NCBI GenBank assembly: GCA_028712695.1
Contig: JAQTQZ010000003.1
Coordinates: 102,800 to 166,799, forward strand
Direction of reading: 5' to 3'
Source: Methylovulum sp.
GTDB lineage: Bacteria > Pseudomonadota > Gammaproteobacteria > Methylococcales > Methylomonadaceae
DNA length: 64,000 nt
Part shown: positions 30,082 through 39,631 of the stretch, piece after piece
How the letters are laid out: every line of letters begins with the position of its first letter
How positions within the stretch are numbered: the stretch's first letter is position 1
Notes under the pieces: model-generated
Seen by the model: the letters and a program-made list of their open reading frames with translations, nothing else
Databases searched by the model: none
What the model was told of the DNA's origin: nothing
Translations under genes and position numbers: made by a program

Positions 30082-32457
30082 ATGTCCGCTACTTACAATC
30101 AGATAATTCAGCAAGGGATTCAGGCACGGCAAGCTAACAATAGACAAGACGCATTAGCACTGTTTAAGGAAGCGATTGCACTTGACCCTGCCCAATTTAG
30201 TGCTTATCGGGAAGCGGGCACTGAGTGCAGGGATTTAGGTTTGTTTAGTGAAGCCGAAAGTTTTTACCAACAGGCACAGGAGCGGGCGCCTAAGGATGTG
30301 GTAACGGCAATCCAATGGGCATTATGCAATCGCCGTCAGGGTAAACATAGGCTTTGCCTGCAACAATTAAGGGTGATTGCTGATAACAATAGAAAAAACG
30401 GATGGATCTGTAATGAGATGGCTATTACCCTAAAGCAAATGGGGCGTTTAGCAAAAGCAGAACAATGGTTCCGTCTGGCCTTAGCGGCATTGCCCACTAA
30501 TATACATGCGTTATTGGAATTTGGGCTGCTGGCTAGAATGTCAGGCAACAGAGCGCTTGCGCTGGCGCAGTTTGAAACAATCATCAAATATCACCCCACC
30601 CATATTCAAGCTTATATTGAAACGGCTACAGAGCTACAGGCCTTGGGTCGACACGATGAAGCGATACAAATATTACAGCTTATTTTTGTGCGGACTCAAA
30701 ATCTAGCTTTACTGGAAAAATATTTGTTGATTTTGTTTGATCAGAATGCCCTGAACGCTGTCCACGAATTATTTTTGCACGCGGCCCACTACCCTATTTC
30801 TGATGCTCTGATCCAGCGCTTTTTTAATTATGTGTTGATTTGCCCGCAAGACATAGCAGGCTTCAATGTTTTTCCTAAAAGTTTGGCGGTCACTTTATTA
30901 AGCCAGCAACAGTTCTCTACACAACTTATTACACTTAAAAGAGTCCGCTTTGACTCCTTCATGACACTACTGGCTTATTTTGAACCCCTGCTCATTTCGT
31001 TAGTGGCAGATAACGATAACCACTTAATTAATAATAAATTATTCGTATTATTAATAATTTACTCCGCCTATAAAAAAAATGATGCAGTTATGCATTATGT
31101 GATTGGCAATAGCCCCCAATACATCGCTAGTTTCTCGTTCAGTGATATTTGTAAAACAAGCTCTTTTTTGGCAGGACTAACAAGTCATCATTTTGTTTTG
31201 TCGTTGTTTTCTAAAGCAGCAATAACCCTGCATTCAGCCGATTGTTTATTGGCCAGTTTAATTATGCTCGGTTATTATCCGGATGAACCTTGCTTGGTAG
31301 ATTTTGCTGATAAAGAAACTTTGCTCAAGCTACTGCCGTTTTTTTGTGAGGAAAATAACGAAGCCACCCTTAAAAATATTTTTATCCATCTTTTGCAAAA
31401 AGACAGGCTAACACTTCCTGAAATTGAAGCGCTTTATCCCAAGCCGACGTTTCTTGCCACAGTTAAAGCGGTTGACGACGTGTTAAAGCCTTTGTTTCAG
31501 AGTAACCAGCAGAAATATATAAAACCTGAAAAGCTTAACGTGGCTTTGTGTATCTCTGGACAATTGCGCGGTTATAAAGCAGCTTTTGCTTCTGTCAAAA
31601 AAGCTATTGTCGAGCCGTTGCAACCGGATATTTTTGTCCACACTTGGAAAGATGTCGGCTTTAAGGAGCCTGAGTCGGCTATATTTGCCGCAAGGGTTTT
31701 TCAAGGGAATTTTCTGCAAGCGTATCAAAATTTATTTATAAGTAAAAAATATGCTTATAAAGAGATACGAAAAATGTTACCAACGGTATTTTCATTGCTT
31801 AGTGAGGAGGCATCCGTCACTCAGCAGCAATTAAAAGAATTTTACCAAACAGATTCTATTGTTGTTGAAGATGATACGCAGCCCCCTTTCTCGACATTTA
31901 CCAATCAGAAGAAAATGTATTATAAGATTGATGCGTGTAATCAATTGGCGCAAGCCACAGGTAAACGCTACGATTTAGTGATTCGTTTGCGTCCTGATAT
32001 GGGGTTATATGCTTTAGAACAGACTGATTGGCTGCAAATTGCGGAATTGTGCAACAGCAGTAAGACATTGTTTATCGACTCATGTGCCCACGGAGGACTG
32101 CATGATTTCCTCGAATTTGGCGGAGGAATATATGGTATTGGAGATACGGCTGCTATCGGTTCCCAGAGCAGCATGAATTATTATGCTAGCATACCGAAAT
32201 TTAGAAATGCGTTCGTTGAGCATGGTCTGGCGCATTTTTTTGTAGAGTCATCGCACATAGTGCTTGCCCATGGGTTGTGGATAAGTGGATATTCAAAAAA
32301 AGACCCTTTTCCATTGGGAAAGAAAGGGCTTTTAAACACTAGCCTTAAAGCCGAAGAAATCCTCCAGGCCATTCAGAACGATTTGCCTAATTTGGATAAA
32401 GACGTTGCCGATGAACTGGTTAGTGCGTTAGAGCAAGATATTATCAAGCAAAGTTAA
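30082..32457 (+). CDS. TPR protein with glycosyltransferase-like C-terminus
   Basis: About 791 residues from ATG 30082 (MSATYNQIIQQGIQARQ), which begins the first TPR. Residues 1-220 hold about six TPR units (GRLAKAEQWFRLALAALP and similar). Residues about 220-480 are unassigned and AT-rich in codon use. Residues about 483-791 are a glycosyltransferase-like domain of a poorly described type: VALCISGQLRGYKAAF, DIFVHTWKDVG, YDLVIRLRPDMGL. This last string resembles the nucleotide-sugar region of bacterial capsule enzymes. The function is probably glycan synthesis; the precise family is not recognised. Confidence 0.72.
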   Translation: MSATYNQIIQQGIQARQANNRQDALALFKEAIALDPAQFSAYREAGTECRDLGLFSEAESFYQQAQERAPKDVVTAIQWALCNRRQGKHRLCLQQLRVIADNNRKNGWICNEMAITLKQMGRLAKAEQWFRLALAALPTNIHALLEFGLLARMSGNRALALAQFETIIKYHPTHIQAYIETATELQALGRHDEAIQILQLIFVRTQNLALLEKYLLILFDQNALNAVHELFLHAAHYPISDALIQRFFNYVLICPQDIAGFNVFPKSLAVTLLSQQQFSTQLITLKRVRFDSFMTLLAYFEPLLISLVADNDNHLINNKLFVLLIIYSAYKKNDAVMHYVIGNSPQYIASFSFSDICKTSSFLAGLTSHHFVLSLFSKAAITLHSADCLLASLIMLGYYPDEPCLVDFADKETLLKLLPFFCEENNEATLKNIFIHLLQKDRLTLPEIEALYPKPTFLATVKAVDDVLKPLFQSNQQKYIKPEKLNVALCISGQLRGYKAAFASVKKAIVEPLQPDIFVHTWKDVGFKEPESAIFAARVFQGNFLQAYQNLFISKKYAYKEIRKMLPTVFSLLSEEASVTQQQLKEFYQTDSIVVEDDTQPPFSTFTNQKKMYYKIDACNQLAQATGKRYDLVIRLRPDMGLYALEQTDWLQIAELCNSSKTLFIDSCAHGGLHDFLEFGGGIYGIGDTAAIGSQSSMNYYASIPKFRNAFVEHGLAHFFVESSHIVLAHGLWISGYSKKDPFPLGKKGLLNTSLKAEEILQAIQNDLPNLDKDVADELVSALEQDIIKQS

Positions 32458-32997
32458 GCATTAGTTATTTGGATTTTGAAATCAATGTGCCTAGCGTTAA
32501 TTAGTGCGCGTCCAATTTAGCTGATAACAATAGGCCATAATGTTAATACTTAATCACTGTTTTTTGGGTTACCCCCTTCAAAAATACCCTAATAGCTTTT
32601 AAATGTTCTTTTCAGCAAGCGGGATTGGTTTAGAGGCCGATATAGGGGCTTTCAAGCGGGTGGTATCTTTCCAATTCATCTGTATTATCATTTGAAGCAT
32701 TCTTACAAATCCATCAAGTTATGGATCCTAGCCTACTGTTAGTGTTGAATATTAAGTCAAGCGGATGAGTTTTGCTTAATGGGATGTCAACTCACACTCA
32801 GAGTGGCCAATTGCTTCACGTTTGATATGTCCGTGCCTGATACCCTGTGGTGCTTAAGCACAGGCATCGAAGCATTTTCACGGCAACGCGAATATGGATC
32901 AATTCCTACATTTTTTTAAACGTTGAACTTAGGGTTTAAAATAATTTCTCTAAAATATGAAATTTTATTCATTCACTAACGGACAAGAAAATCGACA
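32458..32997. other. Intergenic, 540 bases, no gene seen
   Basis: The longest gap of the glycan region, AT-rich. No open frame with a ribosome site, no repeat array and no tRNA-like fold were found. The last 60 bases (TTTAAAATAATTTC region) could hold the promoter of the three-gene HAD/nucleotidyltransferase operon that follows. Confidence 0.4.
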
Positions 32998-33369
32998 ATG
33001 AGAAAGCTGATTATGGATTTAGATGACACTATGTGCCATACCGTGGATGGAGATTATGTGAATTCGGCTCCTGTGATACCGGTAATAGAGAAAATTCGTG
33101 AATACAAGGACATGGGATTCACCATTGTAATCAATACCAGCCGTAGTATGAGGACATATGAAGGTAATGTAGGGAAAATCAATGCCTACACATTGCCAAC
33201 TATTATCGAATGGCTAAACAAACATGCAGTCCCTTATGATGAGTTGATGGTAGGTAAGCCTTGGTGTGGTATGGAAGGGTTTTATGTAGACGATAAAGCG
33301 ATTCGTCCTTCTGAATTTGTCGAAAAATCGTATGAAGAGATTACTGCGCTATTGAGACGGGACAGATGA
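32998..33369 (+). CDS. HAD-family phosphatase, capsule-type
   Basis: A 123-residue small HAD hydrolase without a large cap. Motif I is LIMDLDDTMC (nucleophile D7, acid D9), motif II is INTSRSM, and motif III/IV is GKPWCGMEGFYVDDKAIRPS. Such proteins are annotated as capsule biosynthesis phosphatases and normally sit beside sugar nucleotidyltransferases. The last codons overlap the next gene as ATGA. Confidence 0.85.
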   Translation: MRKLIMDLDDTMCHTVDGDYVNSAPVIPVIEKIREYKDMGFTIVINTSRSMRTYEGNVGKINAYTLPTIIEWLNKHAVPYDELMVGKPWCGMEGFYVDDKAIRPSEFVEKSYEEITALLRRDR

Positions 33370-34925
33370 TAATTATTGCCTCTGCAGCTTATGTTGGGAA
33401 TGAGTTCCAGACTGAGTTAGGACGTTTGCCACCCAGTTTTTTGCCCGTTGCTAACAAAAGATTGTTTGAGCATCAGTTATCAAGTCTTAATAAGTGCTTT
33501 AATGAAAAAATATATCTTTCATTGCCAGAAATGTTCAATTTGCCTAAGAAGGATGAAATCAGGCTAAATTTTTTGAACGTTGAATATATTTTTGTTCCTG
33601 AAGGGTTGACGCTGGCAGAATCACTGCTTTATGTACTGAATAGTGTCTGTGAATATGATGAAACTGTCCGCATATTGCATGGAGATACGCTTGTCCAGGA
33701 ATTTCCAACAGGAGATAGCCTAATTGGGCTTGCAAGAACCCAAGATTTTTATGATTGGGAAATTGAAGCCACAGAAGCAACTGATGAATTGGTGTGGTGC
33801 GGCTATTTTTCATTTGCTGACGTTAAATGTCTTATACGATGTCTGACGGCGGCGCGTGGCAATTTTGTCAAAGCGATTAGAAACTATGATAATAAAATAC
33901 CTCTTGCTAGGGCGGTAATAGATAAATGGCATGATCTAGGACACACTAATAGTTACTACAAAGCTAGGGCAAATATAACTACACAGCGTTCATTCAATAA
34001 CTTACAGATTATTGATGGGTGCATTCGCAAAACAGGGAACCCTCCAAACAAAATTGCCGCCGAGGCGGCGTGGTTTGAAGGTTTGCCTTCGGCGTTGAAA
34101 AGATATACTCCACAATTGATAGATCAAGGTATTGATGCCTCAGGAACGCCGTTTTACATGCTTGAATATCTTTGCCAAGCACCATTGAACGAAATATATG
34201 TACACGGAACAAATCCTGTCTACTTTTGGAGCAAGATATTTGATCAATGCAATAAATGGTTGAATGTTTGTGTGGATGGAATTTCAGATTTGGCTGATAT
34301 CAATTATCAAGCAGTGGCCAATGAGCGTAACCACCTGCTGTCTACCAAGACGCTGGCACGGTTGGAGCGATACCAACAAGAAAGCGGCATCTCTCTCGAC
34401 GAACCAGTAACGCTTAATGGTAAAACCCTGCCATCATTAATGGAAATTGTTGATGAGTGTATTGAGCAAGCGCTTTCCGTGCCGATTGTACTTGGTATTC
34501 TGCATGGCGATTTATGTTTTAGTAATATACTTTTTGATTCACGTTCGGATGCTATTAAGGTTATTGATCCAAGAGGAATGACTTATGGAGGGCAGCAGTC
34601 CCTGGCTGGGGATTTGTGTTATGACTTGGCAAAATTAAGCCATTCCGTCATAGGGCTTTATGATTTTATTATCGCTGGAGCCTTTCATCTTGAAAGGCCC
34701 GACAAACTTGCATTTAATTTTAATGTTGAAATAGATGCCCGAACAAAATCTATACAAAAGCTTTTCCTGAGCCGGACATATTTAAATTTGAAGCCTATAG
34801 ACATAATGCCCCAAACTATTCTCTTGTTTATTTCAATGTTGCCGCTTCATGCGGACAATCCCTTACGGCAAACGGCGATGTTGGCAAACGGGCTAAGATT
34901 ATATGAAGACTATATGATGGTTTAA
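33366..34925 (+). CDS. Nucleotidyltransferase-like / APH-type kinase fusion
   Basis: A 519-residue protein. Residues 1 to about 220 resemble a nucleotidyltransferase fold (PPSFLPVANKRLFEHQLSSL where pyrophosphorylases have PK...G.PLI..Q), but the Gly-rich start loop is degenerate (ASAAYVGNEF). Residues about 230-500 are an aminoglycoside/choline-kinase type fold: the catalytic loop LGILHGDLCFSNILFD is near 376 and the metal loop IDPRG near 400. The kinase half might phosphorylate a small alcohol or sugar for activation by the next enzyme. It overlaps the HAD gene and is nine bases from the next. Confidence 0.75.
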   Translation: MIIIASAAYVGNEFQTELGRLPPSFLPVANKRLFEHQLSSLNKCFNEKIYLSLPEMFNLPKKDEIRLNFLNVEYIFVPEGLTLAESLLYVLNSVCEYDETVRILHGDTLVQEFPTGDSLIGLARTQDFYDWEIEATEATDELVWCGYFSFADVKCLIRCLTAARGNFVKAIRNYDNKIPLARAVIDKWHDLGHTNSYYKARANITTQRSFNNLQIIDGCIRKTGNPPNKIAAEAAWFEGLPSALKRYTPQLIDQGIDASGTPFYMLEYLCQAPLNEIYVHGTNPVYFWSKIFDQCNKWLNVCVDGISDLADINYQAVANERNHLLSTKTLARLERYQQESGISLDEPVTLNGKTLPSLMEIVDECIEQALSVPIVLGILHGDLCFSNILFDSRSDAIKVIDPRGMTYGGQQSLAGDLCYDLAKLSHSVIGLYDFIIAGAFHLERPDKLAFNFNVEIDARTKSIQKLFLSRTYLNLKPIDIMPQTILLFISMLPLHADNPLRQTAMLANGLRLYEDYMMV

Positions 34926-34934
34926 GGAGAAATT

Positions 34935-35645
34935 ATGATTGTTATACCCATGGTTGGTAACAGTAGCCGTTTTTTTGATGCAGGTTACACGCTTCCAAAA
35001 TACCAGTTGATGCTTGGAGGGCATTCAGTTTTTTATCATGCTGTAGATTCTTTTCGGGAATATTTCTTGACGGATCTTTTTGTATTCATGGTAAAGGAAG
35101 ATTACGGCGCACCTGATTTTGTAAAAAAACAACTTATAGAATTAGGAATTGAGAATTATGAGGTTATAAGTTTTAGCAAAATGACTAGGGGTCAGGCGGA
35201 TACCGTTCATTTAGGTTTGCAAGGCCTTTCCTCAGATAATGGTGTTTATATATTTAATATCGATACATTCAGGCCAGGATTTAGAAAACCTGCATTTGCT
35301 GCTAGTTGTGACGGATACCTTGAGGTTTTTCGAGGAGAGGGTGAGCACTGGTCATTTGTTGATCCTGCACCAGATTTTCGGGTAAAACGTACCACAGAGA
35401 AACACCGCATATCAGATTTGTGTTCAGATGGACTTTATTATTTTAAGCGGGCTGAAACCTTCCATGAGCTGTTCTTAGAAGCTATCGAGCAAGAACAAAC
35501 GGTGAAAGGCGAATATTATATTGCCCCGCTTTATAACAGCCTGATAGAAAAAGGCGGTGACGTGCGCTATGACTTGATCGATCCAGTTAAAATCCAATTC
35601 TGCGGAACCCCCGACGAATATGAAGCCCTAACCAAGGCGGTTTAG
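34935..35645 (+). CDS. NTP-transferase family protein (sugar or alcohol nucleotidyltransferase)
   Basis: A 236-residue GT-A fold nucleotidyltransferase. The start IPMVGNSSRFFDAGYTLPKY contains the G...RF...PK signature of pyrophosphorylases, and VYIFNIDTFRPG supplies the metal-binding Asp region. It is shorter than glucose-1-phosphate enzymes and close in size to LicC-type CTP:phosphocholine cytidylyltransferases. With the kinase and phosphatase upstream it forms a three-gene operon. The substrate is unknown. AAGGAG lies before ATG 34935. Confidence 0.8.
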   Translation: MIVIPMVGNSSRFFDAGYTLPKYQLMLGGHSVFYHAVDSFREYFLTDLFVFMVKEDYGAPDFVKKQLIELGIENYEVISFSKMTRGQADTVHLGLQGLSSDNGVYIFNIDTFRPGFRKPAFAASCDGYLEVFRGEGEHWSFVDPAPDFRVKRTTEKHRISDLCSDGLYYFKRAETFHELFLEAIEQEQTVKGEYYIAPLYNSLIEKGGDVRYDLIDPVKIQFCGTPDEYEALTKAV

Positions 35646-35685
35646 TTTTCTGATTATTTATATTAAACGTTTAAAATAGGTGTTT

Positions 35686-36198
35686 ATGTTGAATTTACTA
35701 CGCTTCAATCCAAGGCTTTGTTTTTTATTGGGCTTTTTAGGTTGTACATTTTTATTGGGGATGGGGGCGTATTTCCAGTTTGTTGATGGCCTGGAACCTT
35801 GTCCCTTATGTATATCCCAGCGCATCGCCATCTTTGCGACTGGCTTGTGTTTTTTGGTGGCGGCAATACACAATCCGGGAGAGGCCGGCGTGAAAACCTA
35901 TGCGGTTGTCGGTGCCGCCATCGCATTGTGCGGTGCCGCTATATCAACGCGCCATGTCTGGTTGCAGCATTTGCCGCCTGACAAAGTGCCCGAATGTGGG
36001 CCGGGATTGGAATATATGTTCCAGAATTTTCCGTTGTCCGCCACGCTTAAGTTCATGCTCAGCGGTACCGGAGACTGCGCAGAAGTTAACTGGACGTTGC
36101 TGGGTTTTAGTATGCCGGCGTGGACGTTACTGGCCTTTTTAATGCTGGCCACACTAAGCATTGTGCAATTTTGGAATGTTAAAAAAAATGAGGTCTGA
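35686..36198 (+). CDS. dsbB: Disulfide bond formation protein DsbB
   Basis: A 170-residue inner-membrane quinone reductase that reoxidises DsbA. Four hydrophobic helices are visible. The first periplasmic pair is CPLC in LEPCPLCISQR, and the second is C...C between VPECGPGLEYM and GTGDCAEV. ATG 35686 is chosen over GTG 35680. Confidence 0.94.
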   Translation: MLNLLRFNPRLCFLLGFLGCTFLLGMGAYFQFVDGLEPCPLCISQRIAIFATGLCFLVAAIHNPGEAGVKTYAVVGAAIALCGAAISTRHVWLQHLPPDKVPECGPGLEYMFQNFPLSATLKFMLSGTGDCAEVNWTLLGFSMPAWTLLAFLMLATLSIVQFWNVKKNEV

Positions 36199-36202
36199 AA
36201 CT

Positions 36203-37021
36203 ATGCAACACCGTATATGGCTATTGTTGTGCACACTCTGTCTGTCGTCAGTTGCCGTTGCGGCGGGAGATAAGGATGCGGAGGCGTTATCACAAGTGAT
36301 TGCCGGAAAGCACCGTTCCGCCGAGCATAAAGCCCGGGATAAATACCGGCATCCGCTACAAACGCTGGAGTTTTTTGACGTCAAGAGCAACATGACGGTC
36401 GTTGAAGTCTGGCCAGGTAAAGACGGCTGGTACACTGAAATTCTGGCGCCTTATTTAAAAGATAAGGGCAAGCTGTATGCCGCGCATTTTTCAGCGGACA
36501 CCGATGTGCCTTATCTCAAAAAGGGCTTGCAGGCATTTACTGAGAAAATGCACCAACAGCCCGCTGTTTACGGTAAAGTCGAGCTAACTGTGCTACAACC
36601 CCCCCAATATTTGCAAATAGCACCTGACGGCTCGGCAGACAGGGTATTGACATTCCGTAATGTGCATAACTGGATGAAAAACGACCAAGCTGCGACGGTG
36701 TTTAGCGCCATGTATAAAGCGTTAAAGCCAGGGGGGATCTTAGGGGTTGTCGAACACCGGAATGTGGCGGGAAAACCTCAAGATCCCAAAGCGGTCTCCG
36801 GTTATGTCAGTGAAGATTATGTGATTGAATTGGCGAGAAAAGCCGGTTTTGAGTTTTTGGCTAAATCTGAAATTAACGCGAATAGCAAAGACACCAAAAA
36901 CTATCTCGAAGGCGTTTGGGCTTTACCGCCTGTGTTAAGGCTTAACGATAAAGACCACAATAACTATCTGGCTATCGGGGAAAGTGACCGGATGACGCTT
37001 AAGTTTGTCAAGCCCCAATAG
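36203..37021 (+). CDS. Secreted class I methyltransferase-like protein
   Basis: From ATG 36203, 272 residues with a clear signal peptide (MQHRIWLLLCTLCLSSVAVA, then AG). GAGG eight bases upstream favours this start over ATG 36176 or 36191. The mature part has a SAM-methyltransferase-like fold: MTVVEVWPGKDGWYTEIL stands at motif I and LKPGGILGVVEHR at the post-IV strand. This COG4798-type family is predicted to be exported, which is odd because SAM is cytoplasmic, so a different ligand is possible. The gene begins four bases after the dsbB stop. Confidence 0.8.
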   Translation: MQHRIWLLLCTLCLSSVAVAAGDKDAEALSQVIAGKHRSAEHKARDKYRHPLQTLEFFDVKSNMTVVEVWPGKDGWYTEILAPYLKDKGKLYAAHFSADTDVPYLKKGLQAFTEKMHQQPAVYGKVELTVLQPPQYLQIAPDGSADRVLTFRNVHNWMKNDQAATVFSAMYKALKPGGILGVVEHRNVAGKPQDPKAVSGYVSEDYVIELARKAGFEFLAKSEINANSKDTKNYLEGVWALPPVLRLNDKDHNNYLAIGESDRMTLKFVKPQ

Positions 37022-37062
37022 GATGGCTATGTCATTTCGGATTAATGGCTAGGCGCGGGGTT

Positions 37063-37101
37063 GGATCACTGTGTGTACAATTGTTGAACACACAGTGATC
37101 C
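37063..37101. repeat. Perfect 14-bp inverted repeat
   Basis: GGATCACTGTGTGT (37063-37076) and its exact complement (37088-37101) enclose an 11-base loop. It lies 42 bases after the methyltransferase-like gene. No T-run follows, so it is either a weak terminator or a protein-binding site. Confidence 0.7.
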
Positions 37102-37264
37102 CGTTGCTAAGCCAAGCAAAAAATCAATAGCTTACAAAAGCTTTCATTAATCGATTGACATTGACTAACCTTTTGAAAAATAACGACTAGTTATTCCTGC
37201 GTTAAAACTGGTCAATGTAACAAAACCGTAATAAAAACCGTCAGTAAGGTCTTTTATAAACTGC

Positions 37265-37299
37265 TTGTCCACAGAGTTATCCACAGCTTCTGTGGGTAA
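37265..37299. promoter_or_regulatory. Cluster of three DnaA-box-like sites upstream of priA
   Basis: TTGTCCACA (37265-37273), a consensus TTATCCACA (37277-37285) and TGTGGGTAA (37291-37299, the reverse of TTACCCACA) occur within 35 bases, with an AT-rich stretch upstream. The next gene is priA at 37361. DnaA could bind here and control priA, or the site could be a DnaA-titrating locus. Confidence 0.6.
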
Positions 37300-37360
37300 C
37301 TGGAATACCCCAAAGCACCCAGCCACTTAGCCGCAAAACATCAAAAATTATTCAAATATC

Positions 37361-39583
37361 ATGGCTAAGTTGCCTAGTGGAAGCGGACTGATCTTTAAAG
37401 TGGCTCTGCCCGTCCCGATTTACCGGCTTTTTGATTATCTTGCACCTGATAACACCTCTCCTCATTCAGTCGCCCCCGGAATGCGTCTGGAAGTGCCTTT
37501 TGGTAAAGGTAAAAAAATTGCTTTTTTGGTGGAAATTGTCCGGCACAGCGATTTGGCGCTGGACAAGCTGAAACCCGTCACCCGCATGCTCGACACGCAG
37601 CCGTTATTGTCAGCCAAAGATGTGCAGTTATTGCGCTGGGTCAGCGCATATTATCACCATCCTTTAGGTGGAGTTATCAGTGCGGCGTTCCCTACCGCAT
37701 TGCGTTTAGGCAAGTCAGCATTGTTACCCACCCAAAAACGCTACGCCCTCACCGAAGCAGGCAAAACAATAGACAGCCTGCAATTAAAGCGTGCGCCCAA
37801 GCAAAAAGCCCTGCTGGAACTGTTGCAGACCCAGCCGCCGCTGTCTGAAGCGGACTTGTCGCAAGGCTGTGTAAACTGGCGTAGCACCATAAAACAGTTG
37901 CTAGACAAACAGTTGGTGGAGATTATTTATGCCGATACAACAAGCACAGTCACCCGCCTAGTCAACGATGATGCACTACCTTGTAACCCACAGCAACAGG
38001 CGGCAATAACTGCCGTCAATGACAGCCTAGGCAGGTTTGCCGTATTTTTGCTGGAAGGGGTCACCGGCAGCGGTAAAACCGAAGTGTATATGCAGATTAT
38101 CTGTTCGGTACTGGCGCGTGGCCAGCAAGTGCTGGTGCTGGTGCCGGAAATCACTTTAACGCCGCAGCTGGAAGAACGTTTCAGGCGGCGGTTTGCGGTC
38201 AACATCGCCATCGCCCATTCCAGATTGACTGATACGCAACGGCAAACGGCGTGGCTCAACATCCGCCAAGGCGAAAGCGCCATTTTGCTGGGCACACGGT
38301 CGGCGCTGTTCACTCCGTTTAAAAATTTGGGGCTGATTATCCTGGATGAAGAGCATGACAGTTCGTTCAAACAACAGGAAGGTTTCCGCTTTTCTGCGCG
38401 TGATGTCGCCGTCGTCCGTGCCAAAATGCTGGGCATACCGGTGTTATTGGGATCAGCAACGCCGTCGTTGGAAAGTCTCTATAATGCGGCGAACAGGCGC
38501 TATACCTTGCTGCAATTACCGGAACGGGCAGGGGCTGCTATAGCCCCCATCTTGCAGTTGCTCGACATCCGCAACAAAAAAATCCAAGAAGGCCTGTCTG
38601 AACAGTTGCTTGCCGAGATTGCCAAAACGCTGGCAAAAAATGAACAGGTCTTGCTGTTTTTAAACCGGCGGGGTTTCGCGCCGACGCTGATTTGCCACAG
38701 TTGCGGCTGGGTTGCCCGCTGCCCGCGCTGTGACGCCAATCTGATCATCCATAGCCAGAAAAAACAGCTGCGTTGCCATCATTGTGCCCGTGAACAGCGG
38801 TTGCTTGACCAGTGTCCGGCCTGTAAAAGTAATGAATTGACCGCGCTGGGCTTAGGTACCGAGCGGGTCGAAAACGTGCTGAACACCCTATTTGCCGATA
38901 AAACCGTCGTGCGCCTAGACCGTGACTCCACGCAGCGCAAGGGCTCGCTGGAGAATTATTTAGCGCAGATCAATCAGGGGCAGGTCGATATTATTCTGGG
39001 TACGCAAATGCTGGCGAAAGGCCATCACTTCCCTAATGTGACGTTAGTCGCCATACTCGATGTTGACAGCGGACTGTTCAGCATTGATTTTCATGCCGCC
39101 GAAAAACTCGCGCAAATGATAGTACAGGTTTCAGGCCGTGCCGGACGCGGCGAAAAATCAGGCAAAGTGGTTATGCAAACGCGCCGGCCTGACCATCCGC
39201 TATTGACGACATTAATCACCGAAGGCTATAACAGTTTTGCCATGACGGCATTGGCCGAGCGGAAGCAAGCGTTACTGCCACCTTTTAGTTATCAGGCTTT
39301 GCTGCGGGTGCACGCGGCTGATGAAGAACCGCCTCAGCTTTTTCTTACGACGGTGCTGGAATTGGCGCAAAGCATCGGTAACCATTCAGTCCAGATTTTG
39401 GGGCCGGTTGCCGCGCCGATGGCCAGACGCGCCGGTTTTTACCGTTATCAATTGTTGTTTCAAGGCAGCAAACGGCGTGAACTGCATACCCTGCTTGAGG
39501 CATTGATGCCTAAAATAACGGCGCTTAAATTAGCTAAAAAAGTACGCTGGTCGCTGGATGTTGATCCGGTGGATTTGTATTGA
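37361..39583 (+). CDS. priA: Primosomal protein N' (replication restart helicase)
   Basis: PriA, 740 residues, the 3'-to-5' helicase that reloads the replisome at stalled forks. An N-terminal DNA-binding domain (residues 1-200) precedes the helicase: Walker A GVTGSGKTEVY near 230, DEEHDSSFKQQ (DEAH-type box), GSATPS, and the zinc-binding cysteine clusters CHSCGWVARCPRCD and CHHC...CPAC near 445-490. The C-terminal SGRAGRG motif VI is intact. Length and motifs are complete. Confidence 0.97.
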   Translation: MAKLPSGSGLIFKVALPVPIYRLFDYLAPDNTSPHSVAPGMRLEVPFGKGKKIAFLVEIVRHSDLALDKLKPVTRMLDTQPLLSAKDVQLLRWVSAYYHHPLGGVISAAFPTALRLGKSALLPTQKRYALTEAGKTIDSLQLKRAPKQKALLELLQTQPPLSEADLSQGCVNWRSTIKQLLDKQLVEIIYADTTSTVTRLVNDDALPCNPQQQAAITAVNDSLGRFAVFLLEGVTGSGKTEVYMQIICSVLARGQQVLVLVPEITLTPQLEERFRRRFAVNIAIAHSRLTDTQRQTAWLNIRQGESAILLGTRSALFTPFKNLGLIILDEEHDSSFKQQEGFRFSARDVAVVRAKMLGIPVLLGSATPSLESLYNAANRRYTLLQLPERAGAAIAPILQLLDIRNKKIQEGLSEQLLAEIAKTLAKNEQVLLFLNRRGFAPTLICHSCGWVARCPRCDANLIIHSQKKQLRCHHCAREQRLLDQCPACKSNELTALGLGTERVENVLNTLFADKTVVRLDRDSTQRKGSLENYLAQINQGQVDIILGTQMLAKGHHFPNVTLVAILDVDSGLFSIDFHAAEKLAQMIVQVSGRAGRGEKSGKVVMQTRRPDHPLLTTLITEGYNSFAMTALAERKQALLPPFSYQALLRVHAADEEPPQLFLTTVLELAQSIGNHSVQILGPVAAPMARRAGFYRYQLLFQGSKRRELHTLLEALMPKITALKLAKKVRWSLDVDPVDLY

Positions 39584-39631
39584 TGTGGCGGCTGGAAAGA
39601 TGCCCTAAACGGTCAAGTTTTTGGTTTTTTG

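Noticed and set aside
37160..37360. Replication origin at the DnaA-box cluster
   Set aside because: Only three boxes, no dnaA, dnaN, mnmG or parAB nearby, and no repeated AT-rich 13-mers seen; reported instead as a regulatory site.
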